From the NCBI RefSeq assembly GCF_015668195.1, contig NZ_JADPFC010000009.1:1-63319 (forward strand): a DNA stretch of 63,319 bases. The letters run 5' to 3'. Origin of the DNA: Romboutsia_C sp015668195. Its GTDB lineage: Bacteria; Bacillota; Clostridia; Peptostreptococcales; Peptostreptococcaceae. How positions within the stretch are numbered: position 1 is the stretch's first letter; every line of letters starts with the position of its first letter. Both the position numbers and the translations under genes were made by a program. The notes under the pieces are model-generated. The model saw only the letters and a program-made list of their open reading frames with translations. It ran no database searches and was not told the origin of the DNA. Of the stretch, positions 8,559 through 16,925 are shown one piece after another.

Positions 8559-8930
8559 TTACTTCTTCTTCTTACGAGATACAGTTTTTCTAGGACCTTT
8601 TCTAGTTCTAGCGTTAGTCTTAGTTCTTTGTCCTCTTAGTGGAAGACCTTTAGCATGTCTCATACCTCTGTAACATTTTATATCTCTTAATCTCTTTATA
8701 TTTAAAGCGATTTCTCTTCTTAAGTCACCTTCAACTAAGAAATCATTATCTATTATCTTTCTTAATTCGTTAACTTGCTCTTCTGATAAGTCTTTTATTC
8801 TTACGTTAGGATCTATGTCAGCTTTAGCTAATATTTCGTTAGCAGTTGCCTTACCTATACCGTATATATAAGTTAAGCCTATTTCCGCTCTTTTTTCTCT
8901 AGGTAAATCTACCCCAGCTATTCTTGCCAT
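8559..8930 (-). CDS. rpsM: 30S ribosomal protein S13
   Basis: S13 in the 30S head forms bridges to the large subunit and contacts P-site tRNA. It has 123 residues, begins MARIAGVDLPREKR, and contains the helix-two-turn-helix region YIYGIGKATANEIL and the tRNA-facing basic tail RGQRTKTNARTRKGPRKT. A possible promoter lies about 115 bases upstream of its start, so rpsM-rpsK-rpsD-rpoA-rplQ may have its own transcription start as well as read-through from infA-rpmJ. Confidence 0.98.
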   Translation of the reverse strand: MARIAGVDLPREKRAEIGLTYIYGIGKATANEILAKADIDPNVRIKDLSEEQVNELRKIIDNDFLVEGDLRREIALNIKRLRDIKCYRGMRHAKGLPLRGQRTKTNARTRKGPRKTVSRKKKK

Positions 8931-9083
8931 TAGTTCGCACCTCCTACACTTAATTTTTTCGATTCTAAACTTGTGTTAATTCATGTTAAATCCGAAACAG
9001 ATTTCAACGATTTTAAAGTTTAATTGCTAATATCACAATTAAATATTATACTACAAAATTTTACAAATTACTAGTATAATTTA
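8931..9083 (-). ncRNA. candidate leader between rpmJ and rpsM
   Basis: This 153-base noncoding spacer is long for this compact operon, where most gaps are 10-40 bases. It holds a possible promoter and a small AAATC/GGATTT hairpin around 8986-9004. No known leader class was recognised. Confidence 0.35.
9045..9073 (-). promoter_or_regulatory. possible internal promoter before rpsM
   Basis: The minus strand has TATAAT at 9045-9050 with a poor -35 (TAGTAA, 9068-9073) at 17-base spacing. The -10 is perfect and the -35 is weak. Confidence 0.45.
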
Positions 9084-9197
9084 TTATCCTTGCTTTTGCT
9101 TGTGCTTTGGATTTTCACAGATAACCATTACTTTACCTTTTCTTTTTATAACCTTGCACTTTTCGCATATTGGTTTTACTGATGGTCTTACTTTCAT
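9084..9197 (-). CDS. rpmJ: 50S ribosomal protein L36 (zinc form)
   Basis: L36 is a small zinc-binding protein of the large subunit. The frame encodes 37 residues starting MKVRPSVKPICEKCKVIKR and ending in NPKHKQKQG. The zinc ligands are three cysteines and one histidine (C11, C14, C27, H32), so this is the zinc-dependent (C+) form. The start follows GGAGGG. It sits between infA and rpsM as in most Firmicutes. Confidence 0.97.
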   Translation of the reverse strand: MKVRPSVKPICEKCKVIKRKGKVMVICENPKHKQKQG

Positions 9198-9231
9198 TGT
9201 TAATCCCTCCTTAGACTAATATTAAAATAGT

Positions 9232-9450
9232 CTACTTCTTACGCCAAGTGATTCTTCCTCTTGTAAGGTCATATGGAGAAAGCTCAACATTCACCTTATC
9301 ACCTTCAAGGATTCTTATGAAGTTCATTCTTAGCTTTCCAGATAAGTGACATAATACTTCATGTCCATTTTCTAATTTTACTTTAAACATAGCATTAGGT
9401 AAGTTTTCTGTAACTGTACCTTCTAGTTCTATAACATCTTTTTTGGCCAT
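9232..9450 (-). CDS. infA: translation initiation factor IF-1
   Basis: IF-1 blocks the A site of the 30S subunit during initiation and helps IF-2 and IF-3. The 72-residue S1-like OB-fold protein begins MAKKDVIELEGTVTENLPNA and ends with the conserved ELSPYDLTRGRITWR segment. It lies between the KOW-domain gene and rpmJ. Confidence 0.98.
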   Translation of the reverse strand: MAKKDVIELEGTVTENLPNAMFKVKLENGHEVLCHLSGKLRMNFIRILEGDKVNVELSPYDLTRGRITWRKK

Positions 9451-9478
9451 TAACTAACCAAACCTCCATTTCAATAAG

Positions 9479-9757
9479 TTAAATCCTTTGATCTAACTTA
9501 GTAAGTTGAGCTCTTAAAAAAGCATCTGTATTATTCTGCTTAGATATAATCTTTTGTTTTGCTTCTTCGCTAATAAAGTCATATATCTTTAAGTGCTTAA
9601 CTTTTTTTAGCTTAGGCTTTCCAAGTTTTCTTGTCTTACCATCAGATATCAAAACATATTCATGGTCGACTACTTCTACTATAAAAAATAGTCTTCCTTG
9701 TTCTCTACCTGATAAAGCTTTTACAACTTGACCTATACTTAGCTTATTTAATAGCAT
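9479..9757 (-). CDS. KOW-domain RNA-binding protein, L14e-like
   Basis: This 92-residue basic protein has an N-terminal KOW-type beta-barrel region: VVKALSGREQGRLFFIVEVV, then YVLISDGKTRKLGKPKLKKVKHL. It resembles the L14e/L27e-like proteins that clostridia carry between map and infA. The molecular role is not established as far as I know. A ribosome-associated or RNA-binding function is inferred from fold and location. The C-terminal 35 residues look helical and charged (EEAKQKIISKQNNTDAFLRAQL). It follows map by 19 bases and is clearly part of the operon. Confidence 0.8.
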   Translation of the reverse strand: MLLNKLSIGQVVKALSGREQGRLFFIVEVVDHEYVLISDGKTRKLGKPKLKKVKHLKIYDFISEEAKQKIISKQNNTDAFLRAQLTKLDQRI

Positions 9758-9776
9758 TTATTCACCTACTTTATGA

Positions 9777-10526
9777 TTAAAGTGCTGATAATATCAGTGG
9801 TTCATCTTCAGTGATTGCTATTGTATGCTCATAGTGAGCTGATTTCTTGCCATCTATTGTGACAATTGTCCAGTCATCTGCTAATGTCTTAACGTGATAT
9901 TTACCAGCGTTAACCATTGGCTCTACAGCTAAAACCATTCCTTCTAAAAGTCTTGGACCTTTACCTGCTGGACCATAGTTAGGAATTTGAGGATCTTCAT
10001 GAAGTTCAGTTCCAACTCCATGACCAACTAAATCTCTAACTACTGAAAAACCATGTTTTTCAACGTGTGCTTGTACTGCGTGTGAGATATCAGATAATCT
10101 ATATCCTAGTTTAGCAAATTTTAAACCTTCATAGAAGCTTTCTTTTGTTACTTCTATTAATTTCCTATCTTCTTCAGATATTATTCCTACCCCATGAGTT
10201 TTCGCAGAGTCTGAATGATATCCTTTATAATAGGCTCCTACATCTAAACTTATAATGTCACCTTCTTTTAAAATTCTGTTAGCATTTGGTATACCATGAA
10301 CTACCTCTTCATTTATTGAAGCACATATAGATCCTGGAAAACCTCCATAACCTTTAAAAGATGGAATTGCATTATATTTTCTTATATTCTCTTCAGCTAT
10401 TTTATCTAACTCTAGTGTAGATATTCCCGGAATAACAGCTGATTTCAATATCTCATGAGTTTCAGCGACAATTTTGCCCGCCTCTCTCATAAGTTCTATT
10501 TCTTTTTTAGATTTTAATGTAATCAT
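9777..10526 (-). CDS. map: methionine aminopeptidase, type I
   Basis: MetAP removes the initiator methionine from nascent proteins with a small second residue. The product is 249 residues, the short type Ia without an N-terminal zinc domain. The metal-ligand motifs are visible: DVGAYYKGYHSDSAKT (two aspartates), GHGVGTELHEDP (histidine) and VLAVEPMV (glutamate), plus the C-terminal YEHTIAITED (glutamate). Its ATG overlaps the adk stop codon (TAATG), so the two are translationally coupled. Confidence 0.97.
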   Translation of the reverse strand: MITLKSKKEIELMREAGKIVAETHEILKSAVIPGISTLELDKIAEENIRKYNAIPSFKGYGGFPGSICASINEEVVHGIPNANRILKEGDIISLDVGAYYKGYHSDSAKTHGVGIISEEDRKLIEVTKESFYEGLKFAKLGYRLSDISHAVQAHVEKHGFSVVRDLVGHGVGTELHEDPQIPNYGPAGKGPRLLEGMVLAVEPMVNAGKYHVKTLADDWTIVTIDGKKSAHYEHTIAITEDEPLILSAL

Positions 10527-11176
10527 TATTTTTCACTTCCTAAAGCGTTTACTATATCTTCGAATACCTTATCTATAGATTGTTCCCCATCTATGTTAGC
10601 TATTATACCTTGTTTGCTATAATAGTCAACTAATGGTCTAGTTTCATCTAAGTAAACTTGTATTCTCTTTGATACAGTTTCTTCTGTGTCATCTGCTCTT
10701 TGGTATAATTCACCTTGGCATACATCACATATTCCTTCAACTTTAGGAGGGTTAAACTTAACATGATACGTAGCACCGCAAGATTTACATATTCTTCTTC
10801 CTACAGCTCTACCAACTAATATTTCCTTGTCAACTTCGATATTAACTACCTTGTCTAAAGCTATATTAGTTTCATTTAAGAACGTATCTAAATGTTGAGC
10901 TTGAGCAACATTTCTTGGGAATCCATCTAACATAAATCCATTCTTACAGTCATCTTGAGATACTCTGTCTGTAACTAAACCTACAGTTAACTCATCTGGA
11001 ACTAATAATCCTTGATCTATATATTCTTTAGCTTTCTTTCCAAGATCTGTTCCTTCTTTTATATTCTTTCTGAATATATCACCTGTTGATATATGAGGTA
11101 TATTGTATTTTTCAACAATACCTGCTGCCTGAGTACCTTTACCAGCACCAGGAGGTCCAAGTAATATTATTCTCAT
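10526..11176 (-). CDS. adk: adenylate kinase
   Basis: Adenylate kinase interconverts ATP + AMP and two ADP. The P-loop GPPGAGKGTQ is at residues 7-16. The LID domain carries four cysteines (CKSCG...CDVCQ), the zinc-binding form common in Gram-positive bacteria. DGFPRNVAQA contributes the AMP-binding segment. The product has 216 residues. It lies 15 bases after secY and shares a TAATG junction with map. Confidence 0.98.
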   Translation of the reverse strand: MRIILLGPPGAGKGTQAAGIVEKYNIPHISTGDIFRKNIKEGTDLGKKAKEYIDQGLLVPDELTVGLVTDRVSQDDCKNGFMLDGFPRNVAQAQHLDTFLNETNIALDKVVNIEVDKEILVGRAVGRRICKSCGATYHVKFNPPKVEGICDVCQGELYQRADDTEETVSKRIQVYLDETRPLVDYYSKQGIIANIDGEQSIDKVFEDIVNALGSEK

Positions 11177-11191
11177 ACTATCATCTCCAAT

Positions 11192-12460
11192 TTATTTTAA
11201 GAAACCTTGGTATGTTCTCATAACCAGATTTGATTCTAACTGTCTCTTAAGTTCTAATGCAACACCAACAACGATTAGTAAAGATGTCCCTACTAGTGTT
11301 ATTTGAAGTTTCATAAAGAACATTATTATAGCAGATACCATAACGATACAAGCTAAGAATAAAGCTCCAGCTAGAGTAAGTCTTGATAATATTCTATTTA
11401 AATAATCTATTGTAGGTTGTCCTGGTCTAATACCTGGTATAAACCCACCGTTATTTTTCATATTATTTGCTATATCTTCTGTATTAAATGATACAGTAGT
11501 ATAGAAATAAGAGAAGAATACTATCAGCAGAACTTCAAGCGCTCTATAAATCCAAACTCCTGGAGATTGTACTGGATTTAAATATGTTTGCACAAAAGCT
11601 TGAGCATCTGCACCCATAAACATCGCTAAAGTTTGAGGGAATGCTAAAAGTGAACTAGCGAAAATTACTGGTATAACTCCCGATTGGTTAACTTTCATAG
11701 GTATGTGAGAACTTTGTCCTCCATACATTTTTCTTCCAACAACTCTTTTTGCATATTGTACTGGGATTTTTCTTGTGGCTTCTTGTATATATGTGACTGC
11801 AGTTATTGTTAAAAGTATTACTACTGCTAACAGAGCTACTGCCCATATAGCTATTTTGCCACTTTTTACTAAGTTTACAGTTGATATAACATCTACTGGT
11901 ATTCTTGAGATAATACCTATAAATATTATAATAGAACTTCCGTTACCTAATCCTTTTTCAGTAATTTTGTCCCCTATCCACATTAGAAGCATACTTGCTG
12001 ATACTAATGTCAATATAACTGTTATAATAAAGAATGCATTATCACTTTTTAAAGCTCCTCTTACAATACCTAGCGTTATCGCTATAGCTTGAACGAAAGC
12101 TAATGCTAATGCAATGTACTTAGTATATTTATTAATTTTTTTCTTTCCTTCTTCACCAGACTTTTGAAGTTCTTCCAAACTTTCAAAACCTACAGTTAGA
12201 AGTTGTATTATGATAGATGCTGTGATATATGGTCCTACACCTAATGCAAATAGTGTAAAGTTACTAAATGCACCCCCAGTGAACAGATTATATAGGGAAA
12301 GAAGACCATTTGAGTCAACCATTCCCTTTATAATACTTGTATCAACTCCAGGAACAGGTATAGCTGCACCTATCCTAAATACTACAATCATCATCAAAGT
12401 ATATAATATTTTTCTTCTTACATCTTTAAGCTTCCAAGCTTGTTTTAAGTTTGACAGCAC
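11192..12460 (-). CDS. secY: preprotein translocase subunit SecY
   Basis: SecY is the channel of the Sec translocon. The 422-residue protein shows about ten hydrophobic segments spread along the sequence, the plug-region motif GLLSLYNLFTGGAFSNFTLFALG, the cytosolic loop YAKRVVGRKMYGGQSSHIPMKVNQSGVIPVIFAS and the conserved FNTEDIANNMKNNGGFIPGIRPG. It starts at GTG (12460) after GGGGTGA. It follows rplO by 40 bases. The partner SecE is encoded at 37.7-37.9 kb. Confidence 0.97.
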   Translation of the reverse strand: MLSNLKQAWKLKDVRRKILYTLMMIVVFRIGAAIPVPGVDTSIIKGMVDSNGLLSLYNLFTGGAFSNFTLFALGVGPYITASIIIQLLTVGFESLEELQKSGEEGKKKINKYTKYIALALAFVQAIAITLGIVRGALKSDNAFFIITVILTLVSASMLLMWIGDKITEKGLGNGSSIIIFIGIISRIPVDVISTVNLVKSGKIAIWAVALLAVVILLTITAVTYIQEATRKIPVQYAKRVVGRKMYGGQSSHIPMKVNQSGVIPVIFASSLLAFPQTLAMFMGADAQAFVQTYLNPVQSPGVWIYRALEVLLIVFFSYFYTTVSFNTEDIANNMKNNGGFIPGIRPGQPTIDYLNRILSRLTLAGALFLACIVMVSAIIMFFMKLQITLVGTSLLIVVGVALELKRQLESNLVMRTYQGFLK

Positions 12461-12500
12461 GATATCACCCCGCCTATTCGGCTAAGAGCAGCAGATTAGA

Positions 12501-12944
12501 TTAAACTAATTCTGCCTTTCCTCCAGCTTTTTCTATTTTTTCTTGAGCTGAAGCAGTAAACTTAGCAGCCTTAACTGTTAATGCCTTTTCTAAGTTTCCT
12601 TCACCTAAGATCTTTATGCCGTCTTTTTCTATTTTGCTTATAACTCTAGCAGCTTTTAAAACTTCAGCAGTTATTTCAGTTCCGTTTTCGAATCTGTTTA
12701 AAGCAGCTACGTTAACTTCTGTATAAACTTTCTTGAATATGTTGTTGAATCCTCTCTTAGGAAGTCTTCTAGCAAGTGGCATTTGTCCACCTTCGAATCC
12801 AACTCTAACTCCACCACCTGAACGAGACCATTGTCCTTTTTGTCCACGTCCTGCAGTTTTACCTTGTCCAGTAGCAGTACCTCTACCTAATCTTTTCTTA
12901 GCTCTTACTGCACCTTCAGCAGGTTTTAACTCATGTAACTTCAT
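12501..12944 (-). CDS. rplO: 50S ribosomal protein L15
   Basis: L15 is a late-assembly protein that organises 23S rRNA around the central protuberance. It has 147 residues with the glycine-rich N-terminal region RLGRGTATGQGKTAGRGQKGQ and the conserved FEGGQMPLARRLPKRGFNN. I start at the ATG at 12944 (MKLHELKPAEG). An upstream GTG is part of the AGGAGGTG ribosome-binding site. It is followed by secY. Confidence 0.97.
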   Translation of the reverse strand: MKLHELKPAEGAVRAKKRLGRGTATGQGKTAGRGQKGQWSRSGGGVRVGFEGGQMPLARRLPKRGFNNIFKKVYTEVNVAALNRFENGTEITAEVLKAARVISKIEKDGIKILGEGNLEKALTVKAAKFTASAQEKIEKAGGKAELV

Positions 12945-12977
12945 GGATTGCACCTCCTTATTCGTCTTATCTATTTA

Positions 12978-13163
12978 TTACTCAGCTATTTCAGTTACTT
13001 CTACTAAGTGACTAACCTTAGCTATCATCCCTCTTATTTGGGCATTATCTTCTTTAACAACTACTTGTTCTCTTTTTCTTAATCCTAACGCTTCTACGTT
13101 CTTCTTTTGGTTAGGAGTAGTTCCTATTATACTTCTAACTAATTTTATTTGTAATTTAGCCAT
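12978..13163 (-). CDS. rpmD: 50S ribosomal protein L30
   Basis: L30 is a small large-subunit protein. The 61-residue product contains the family core IKLVRSIIGTTPNQKKNVEALGLRK and the closing segment RGMIAKVSHLVEV. It lies between rpsE and rplO as in most bacteria. L30 is missing in some lineages, so its presence is worth noting but ordinary for clostridia. Confidence 0.97.
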   Translation of the reverse strand: MAKLQIKLVRSIIGTTPNQKKNVEALGLRKREQVVVKEDNAQIRGMIAKVSHLVEVTEIAE

Positions 13164-13177
13164 TTCTTACTACCTCC

Positions 13178-13684
13178 TTACCCTAGAAGGTCCTCAACTT
13201 TTTTACCTCTTAATTTAGCTATATCTTCAGCTCTCTTAAGAGATTTAAGTCCTTCTATTGTAGCATTTACCATGTTTCTTGGGTTGTTAGTTCCTAAAGA
13301 TTTAGCTCTAACATCTGTTAAACCAGCTAACTCAAGTACGGCTCTAGCAGGTCCCCCAGCTATAACTCCTGTACCTTGCTTAGCAGGCATTACTAATATT
13401 TTACCAGCACCGAAGTGTCCGTGAACTTCGTGAGGTATAGTTGTACCAACTATAGGTACATTTATAAGATTCTTCTTAGCATCTTCTACTGCTTTCTTTA
13501 TAGCATCTGGTACTTCCATCGCTTTACCAGTACCTATACCAACGTGTCCGTTTTCATCTCCAACTACTACTAACGCTGCAAATCTGAAGTTTCTACCACC
13601 TTTTACAACTTTAGTAACACGTCTAACTTCAACAACTTTTTCTTTTAAGTCAAGTTGTCTGGCATCTATAATCTTACGACGCAT
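13178..13684 (-). CDS. rpsE: 30S ribosomal protein S5
   Basis: S5 contributes to translational fidelity and to the mRNA entry site. The double-stranded-RNA-binding domain shows as VVEVRRVTKVVKGGRNFRFAALVVVGDENGHVGIG, and the C-terminal domain contains ELAGLTDVRAKSLGTNNPRNMV. I start at the second ATG (13684, MRRKIIDARQ) because it has better spacing from AGGAGGG; the ATG two codons earlier is possible. The product has 168 residues. Confidence 0.97.
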   Translation of the reverse strand: MRRKIIDARQLDLKEKVVEVRRVTKVVKGGRNFRFAALVVVGDENGHVGIGTGKAMEVPDAIKKAVEDAKKNLINVPIVGTTIPHEVHGHFGAGKILVMPAKQGTGVIAGGPARAVLELAGLTDVRAKSLGTNNPRNMVNATIEGLKSLKRAEDIAKLRGKKVEDLLG

Positions 13685-13711
13685 GTGCATTTCCCTCCTT
13701 TGTTTCTCTTA

Positions 13712-14089
13712 TTAGAACTTAAGTCCAGCTTCTCTAGCAGCTTCTGCTAATACTTGAACTCTTCCGTGATATAAGTATCCACCTCTGTCGAATACAACTT
13801 CAGTGATTCCTTTTTCTACAGCTTTCTTAGCCACTAATTCTCCGACCATTTTAGCTGCTTCTTTATTTCCTGTATGACTAACAGCTCCTTTAACGTCTGC
13901 GTCTAATGAAGATGCAGATACTAAAGTAACTCTGTTTGTATCATCTATTATTTGAGCGTATATGTTATTAGAACTTCTGAATACACATAATCTTGGTCTT
14001 TGAGTAGTTCCAGTTATTTTTCTACGAACTCTCTTATGTCTTTGAAGTCTGTTTGCATTTTTATCAGCTTTCTTTATCACCAGGCTCAC
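13712..14089 (-). CDS. rplR: 50S ribosomal protein L18
   Basis: L18 binds 5S rRNA and brings it to the large subunit with L5. The 125-residue protein has a basic N-terminal arm (KADKNANRLQRHKRVRRKITGT) and the conserved RPRLCVFRSSNNIYAQIIDD, FDRGGYLYHGRVQVLAEAAREAGLKF. It sits between rplF and rpsE. Confidence 0.98.
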   Translation of the reverse strand: MSLVIKKADKNANRLQRHKRVRRKITGTTQRPRLCVFRSSNNIYAQIIDDTNRVTLVSASSLDADVKGAVSHTGNKEAAKMVGELVAKKAVEKGITEVVFDRGGYLYHGRVQVLAEAAREAGLKF

Positions 14090-14118
14090 TCCTTTCTAGC
14101 GTTTAAGTTTGGTATTTA

Positions 14119-14661
14119 TTACTTCTTACCAGTTTTACCTTCTTTACGTCTTACTACTTCACCAGCGTATCTTATACCTTTACCTTTGTATGGCTCTGGC
14201 TTTCTCCAGTCTCTTATCTTAGCAGAGTAGTTTCCTACTAATTGCTTATCTATACCTTTAACTATTAACTCAGTTTGGTTTGGAACTTCAACTGTTATTC
14301 CTTCTGGATCTTCCATTTCTACTGGATGAGAGAACCCTAAGTTCATAACTAATTTCTTTCCTTGCTTTTGAGCTCTGTATCCAACACCTACTAATTCTAA
14401 TTTCTTTTCGAAACCGTTAGTAACACCTACTACCATGTTATCTATTAAAGTTCTAGTTAACCCGTGTAGTGCTCTGTGTTGCTTGTTGTTAGTTGGTCTT
14501 TCAACAGTTATAGTATTTTCTTCTTGCTTTATAGTTAAAGCAGCATCAAATTGCTTGCTTAATGTACCTTTTGGTCCTTTTACAGTAACTAAGTTTCCTT
14601 CAGCTATAGTAACTTCAACACCTGCTGGTACAGTTATTGGTTTAACACCTATTCTTGACAT
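14119..14661 (-). CDS. rplF: 50S ribosomal protein L6
   Basis: L6 lies near the sarcin-ricin loop and the factor-binding site. The 180-residue product begins MSRIGVKPITVPAGVEV and has the duplicated L6 fold. The C-terminal signature VKGIDKQLVGNYSAKIRDWRKPEPYKGKGIRYAGE is clear. Its start follows AAGGAGGTG, 30 bases after rpsH. Confidence 0.98.
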   Translation of the reverse strand: MSRIGVKPITVPAGVEVTIAEGNLVTVKGPKGTLSKQFDAALTIKQEENTITVERPTNNKQHRALHGLTRTLIDNMVVGVTNGFEKKLELVGVGYRAQKQGKKLVMNLGFSHPVEMEDPEGITVEVPNQTELIVKGIDKQLVGNYSAKIRDWRKPEPYKGKGIRYAGEVVRRKEGKTGKK

Positions 14662-14691
14662 AATCGCACCTCCTTACATCTTTCGTCTATA

Positions 14692-15090
14692 TTACCAAAC
14701 GTAGCAGATTACTTCTCCACCAACATTTTCTTTTCTAGCTTGCTTATCAGTTAATATTCCTTTAGAAGTAGATATTACTGATATTCCTAAACCGTTTAAT
14801 ACTCTTGGTATTTCGTGCTTAGAAGCGTAAACTCTCATACCAGGCTTAGATATTCTCTTTAATCCTGATATAACTCTTTCTCCTGTTTGTCCGTACTTTA
14901 ATTGTATTCTTATTATTCCTTGCTTTCCATCTTCTATTACATCGTATCCTCTAACGAATCCTTCTTCTAATAGTATTCTAGCTAATTCTTTCTTTATATT
15001 AGAAGCTGGAACATCAACAGTCTCATGTTTAACTACGTTAGCATTTCTTATACGAGTAAGCATATCTGCTATTGGATCTGTCATTGTCAT
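14692..15090 (-). CDS. rpsH: 30S ribosomal protein S8
   Basis: S8 binds the central domain of 16S rRNA and is needed for platform assembly. In Escherichia coli it also represses the spc operon; no equivalent site was recognised here. The 132-residue product starts MTMTDPIADMLTRIRNAN and ends with GISVISTSKGILTDKQARKENVGGEVICYVW, the family C-terminal signature. Confidence 0.98.
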   Translation of the reverse strand: MTMTDPIADMLTRIRNANVVKHETVDVPASNIKKELARILLEEGFVRGYDVIEDGKQGIIRIQLKYGQTGERVISGLKRISKPGMRVYASKHEIPRVLNGLGISVISTSKGILTDKQARKENVGGEVICYVW

Positions 15091-15122
15091 ATTGAAACCC
15101 TCCTTCCATTTATATCAAAGTT

Positions 15123-15308
15123 TTACCAACTTGCTTTTCTAACACCAGGTATTTGACCCTTGTAAGCTAATTCTCTAAAGCATATACGGCATATTCCGAA
15201 CTTTCTAAGTACTGAATGTGGTCTACCGCATATAGTACATCTAGTGTATTCTCTAGTAGCGTACTTTTGTTTTCTTTGTTGTTTTACAACCATCGCTTTT
15301 CTAGCCAC
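15123..15308 (-). CDS. rpsZ: 30S ribosomal protein S14, zinc type
   Basis: This 61-residue protein is the short zinc-binding S14 (also called rpsN type Z). It has two CxxC pairs, CTICGRPHSVLRKFG followed by CRIC, and a basic N-terminus. S14 is in the 30S head. The zinc form is replaced by a longer cysteine-free paralogue in some Firmicutes under zinc limitation; no such copy is in this window. It lies between rplE and rpsH. Confidence 0.97.
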   Translation of the reverse strand: MARKAMVVKQQRKQKYATREYTRCTICGRPHSVLRKFGICRICFRELAYKGQIPGVRKASW

Positions 15309-15356
15309 TGGAATCCCTCCTTCTTTTCTTAGCTTAGAAAATTGCCTTTTCTAAGC

Positions 15357-15899
15357 TTACTTAGAAAATGGCATTCCTAATAATTTTAATAATTCACGTG
15401 CTTCTTCGTCAGTTTTCGCAGTAGTAACAAATATTATATCCATTCCTCTTACTTTGTCTACCTTATCGTATTCTATTTCAGGGAATATTAATTGTTCTTT
15501 AACACCTAAAGCGTAGTTACCTCTACCATCGAATGCGTTAGCGTTAACTCCTCTGAAGTCTCTAACTCTTGGTAAAGATACAGATACTAACTTGTCCATG
15601 AAGTAGTACATTTTGTCAGATCTTAATGTAACTTTTGCACCTATTGGCATACCTTCTCTTAATTTGAAGTTCGCAACAGATTTTCTTGCTCTAGTTATAA
15701 CTGGCTTTTGACCAGATATCATTTCCATTTCTTCTACTGCCTTTTCTAATCCTTTTGGATTTTCTCTAGCATCTCCTATACCCATGTTGATAACTATTTT
15801 CTCTAACTTAGGTATTTCCATAACATTCTTATATCCGAATTTCTCCATTAAAGCAGGAGCAACTTCTTTCATGTATTTTTCTTGTAATCTAGAAGCCAT
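15357..15899 (-). CDS. rplE: 50S ribosomal protein L5
   Basis: L5 binds 5S rRNA and contacts P-site tRNA in the central protuberance. The 180-residue protein has the conserved KLEKIVINMGIGDAREN, GQKPVITRARKSVANFKLREGMPIG and the C-terminal EIEYDKVDKVRGMDIIFVTTAKTDEEARELL. It follows rplX by 25 bases. Confidence 0.98.
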   Translation of the reverse strand: MASRLQEKYMKEVAPALMEKFGYKNVMEIPKLEKIVINMGIGDARENPKGLEKAVEEMEMISGQKPVITRARKSVANFKLREGMPIGAKVTLRSDKMYYFMDKLVSVSLPRVRDFRGVNANAFDGRGNYALGVKEQLIFPEIEYDKVDKVRGMDIIFVTTAKTDEEARELLKLLGMPFSK

Positions 15900-15924
15900 T
15901 TAAGGTCCCTCCTTTCAAGCTAAA

Positions 15925-16233
15925 TTATATTTCTTTTCCGCTCTTTACTGATACTCTTACTTTTTTTCCATCCTTCATTTCAAATCTAACTCTTGTACCT
16001 TTTCCTGTTTCAGGATCTACTGGCATTACGTTAGATATGTGTATTGAAGCTTCTTTGTTTACTATTCCACCTTGTGGGTTTATAGCAGTTGGCTTTTGGT
16101 GCTTAGTTATTACGTTTACACCTTCAACTAATACTCTGTTAGCCTTAGGGAATACTTTAGTAACTGTACCTTTTTTACCCTTATCTTTACCTGCTATAAC
16201 TACAACAGTGTCACCTTTTTTAACACGCATCAT
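15925..16233 (-). CDS. rplX: 50S ribosomal protein L24
   Basis: L24 is an assembly initiator that binds domain I of 23S rRNA and later lies at the tunnel exit. The 102-residue product has the KOW motif VKKGDTVVVIAGKDKGKKGTV at its N-terminus and the following VEGVNVITKHQKPT. Two ATGs are adjacent (16233 and 16230) and either may be used. Confidence 0.97.
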   Translation of the reverse strand: MMRVKKGDTVVVIAGKDKGKKGTVTKVFPKANRVLVEGVNVITKHQKPTAINPQGGIVNKEASIHISNVMPVDPETGKGTRVRFEMKDGKKVRVSVKSGKEI

Positions 16234-16252
16234 GTCCTATTGCACCTCCTTA

Positions 16253-16621
16253 TTATAGTACTTCTGGAGCAAGAGAAACTATTTTCATAAAGTCATTATC
16301 TCTTAACTCTCTAGCAACAGGCCCGAATATACGAGTTCCTACTGGAGTTTTATCGTCTTTTATTATAACTGCAGCATTTTCGTCGAAAGATATATAACTT
16401 CCGTCTTTACGTCTCACGCCTTGCTTAGTTCTTACTATAACAGCTTTAACAACTTTACCTTTTTTTACAACTCCACCAGGTGTTGCACTTTTAACAGTAG
16501 CAACTATTACGTCGCCTATGTTACCATATCTTCTTTTACTTCCGCCTAGTACACGTATGCATAGTATTTCTTTAGCACCAGAGTTATCCGCAACTCTTAA
16601 ACGTGTTTCTTGTTGTATCAT
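16253..16621 (-). CDS. rplN: 50S ribosomal protein L14
   Basis: L14 takes part in the intersubunit bridges and binds silencing factors at the subunit interface. The 122-residue protein starts MIQQETRLRVADNSGAKEI and contains the signature segment AVIVRTKQGVRRKDGSYISFDENAAVII and FGPVARELRDNDFMKIVSLAPEVL. It lies between rpsQ and rplX. Confidence 0.98.
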   Translation of the reverse strand: MIQQETRLRVADNSGAKEILCIRVLGGSKRRYGNIGDVIVATVKSATPGGVVKKGKVVKAVIVRTKQGVRRKDGSYISFDENAAVIIKDDKTPVGTRIFGPVARELRDNDFMKIVSLAPEVL

Positions 16622-16647
16622 ATCGTAATCCCTCCTTTACCAATAAA

Positions 16648-16902
16648 CTACTTAACTTTTTCAACAACTTCAACTAATCTGAATCTCTTATCCTTTGATA
16701 AAGGTCTAGTTTCCATTATTTTAACTTTATCTCCGATTCTACAAACATTTTGTTCATCGTGAGCTTTGAATTTTTTAGTTCTCTTAACTGGCTTGTTGTA
16801 TAATGGGTGACGTACGAAGTCTTCAACAGCAACAACTATTGTTTTATCCATTTTGTCACTTACAACACGGCCTATTCTAACTTTTCTTCTTCCTCTTTCC
16901 AT
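16648..16902 (-). CDS. rpsQ: 30S ribosomal protein S17
   Basis: S17 is an OB-fold primary binder of the 5' domain of 16S rRNA. The 84-residue product has the conserved RVVSDKMDKTIVVAVEDFVRHPLYNKPVKRTKKFKAHDE and the closing IMETRPLSKDKRFRLVEV. It follows rpmC by 23 bases. Confidence 0.98.
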   Translation of the reverse strand: MERGRRKVRIGRVVSDKMDKTIVVAVEDFVRHPLYNKPVKRTKKFKAHDEQNVCRIGDKVKIMETRPLSKDKRFRLVEVVEKVK

Positions 16903-16925
16903 GGTTAAAAAGCCTCCTTTCCAAA

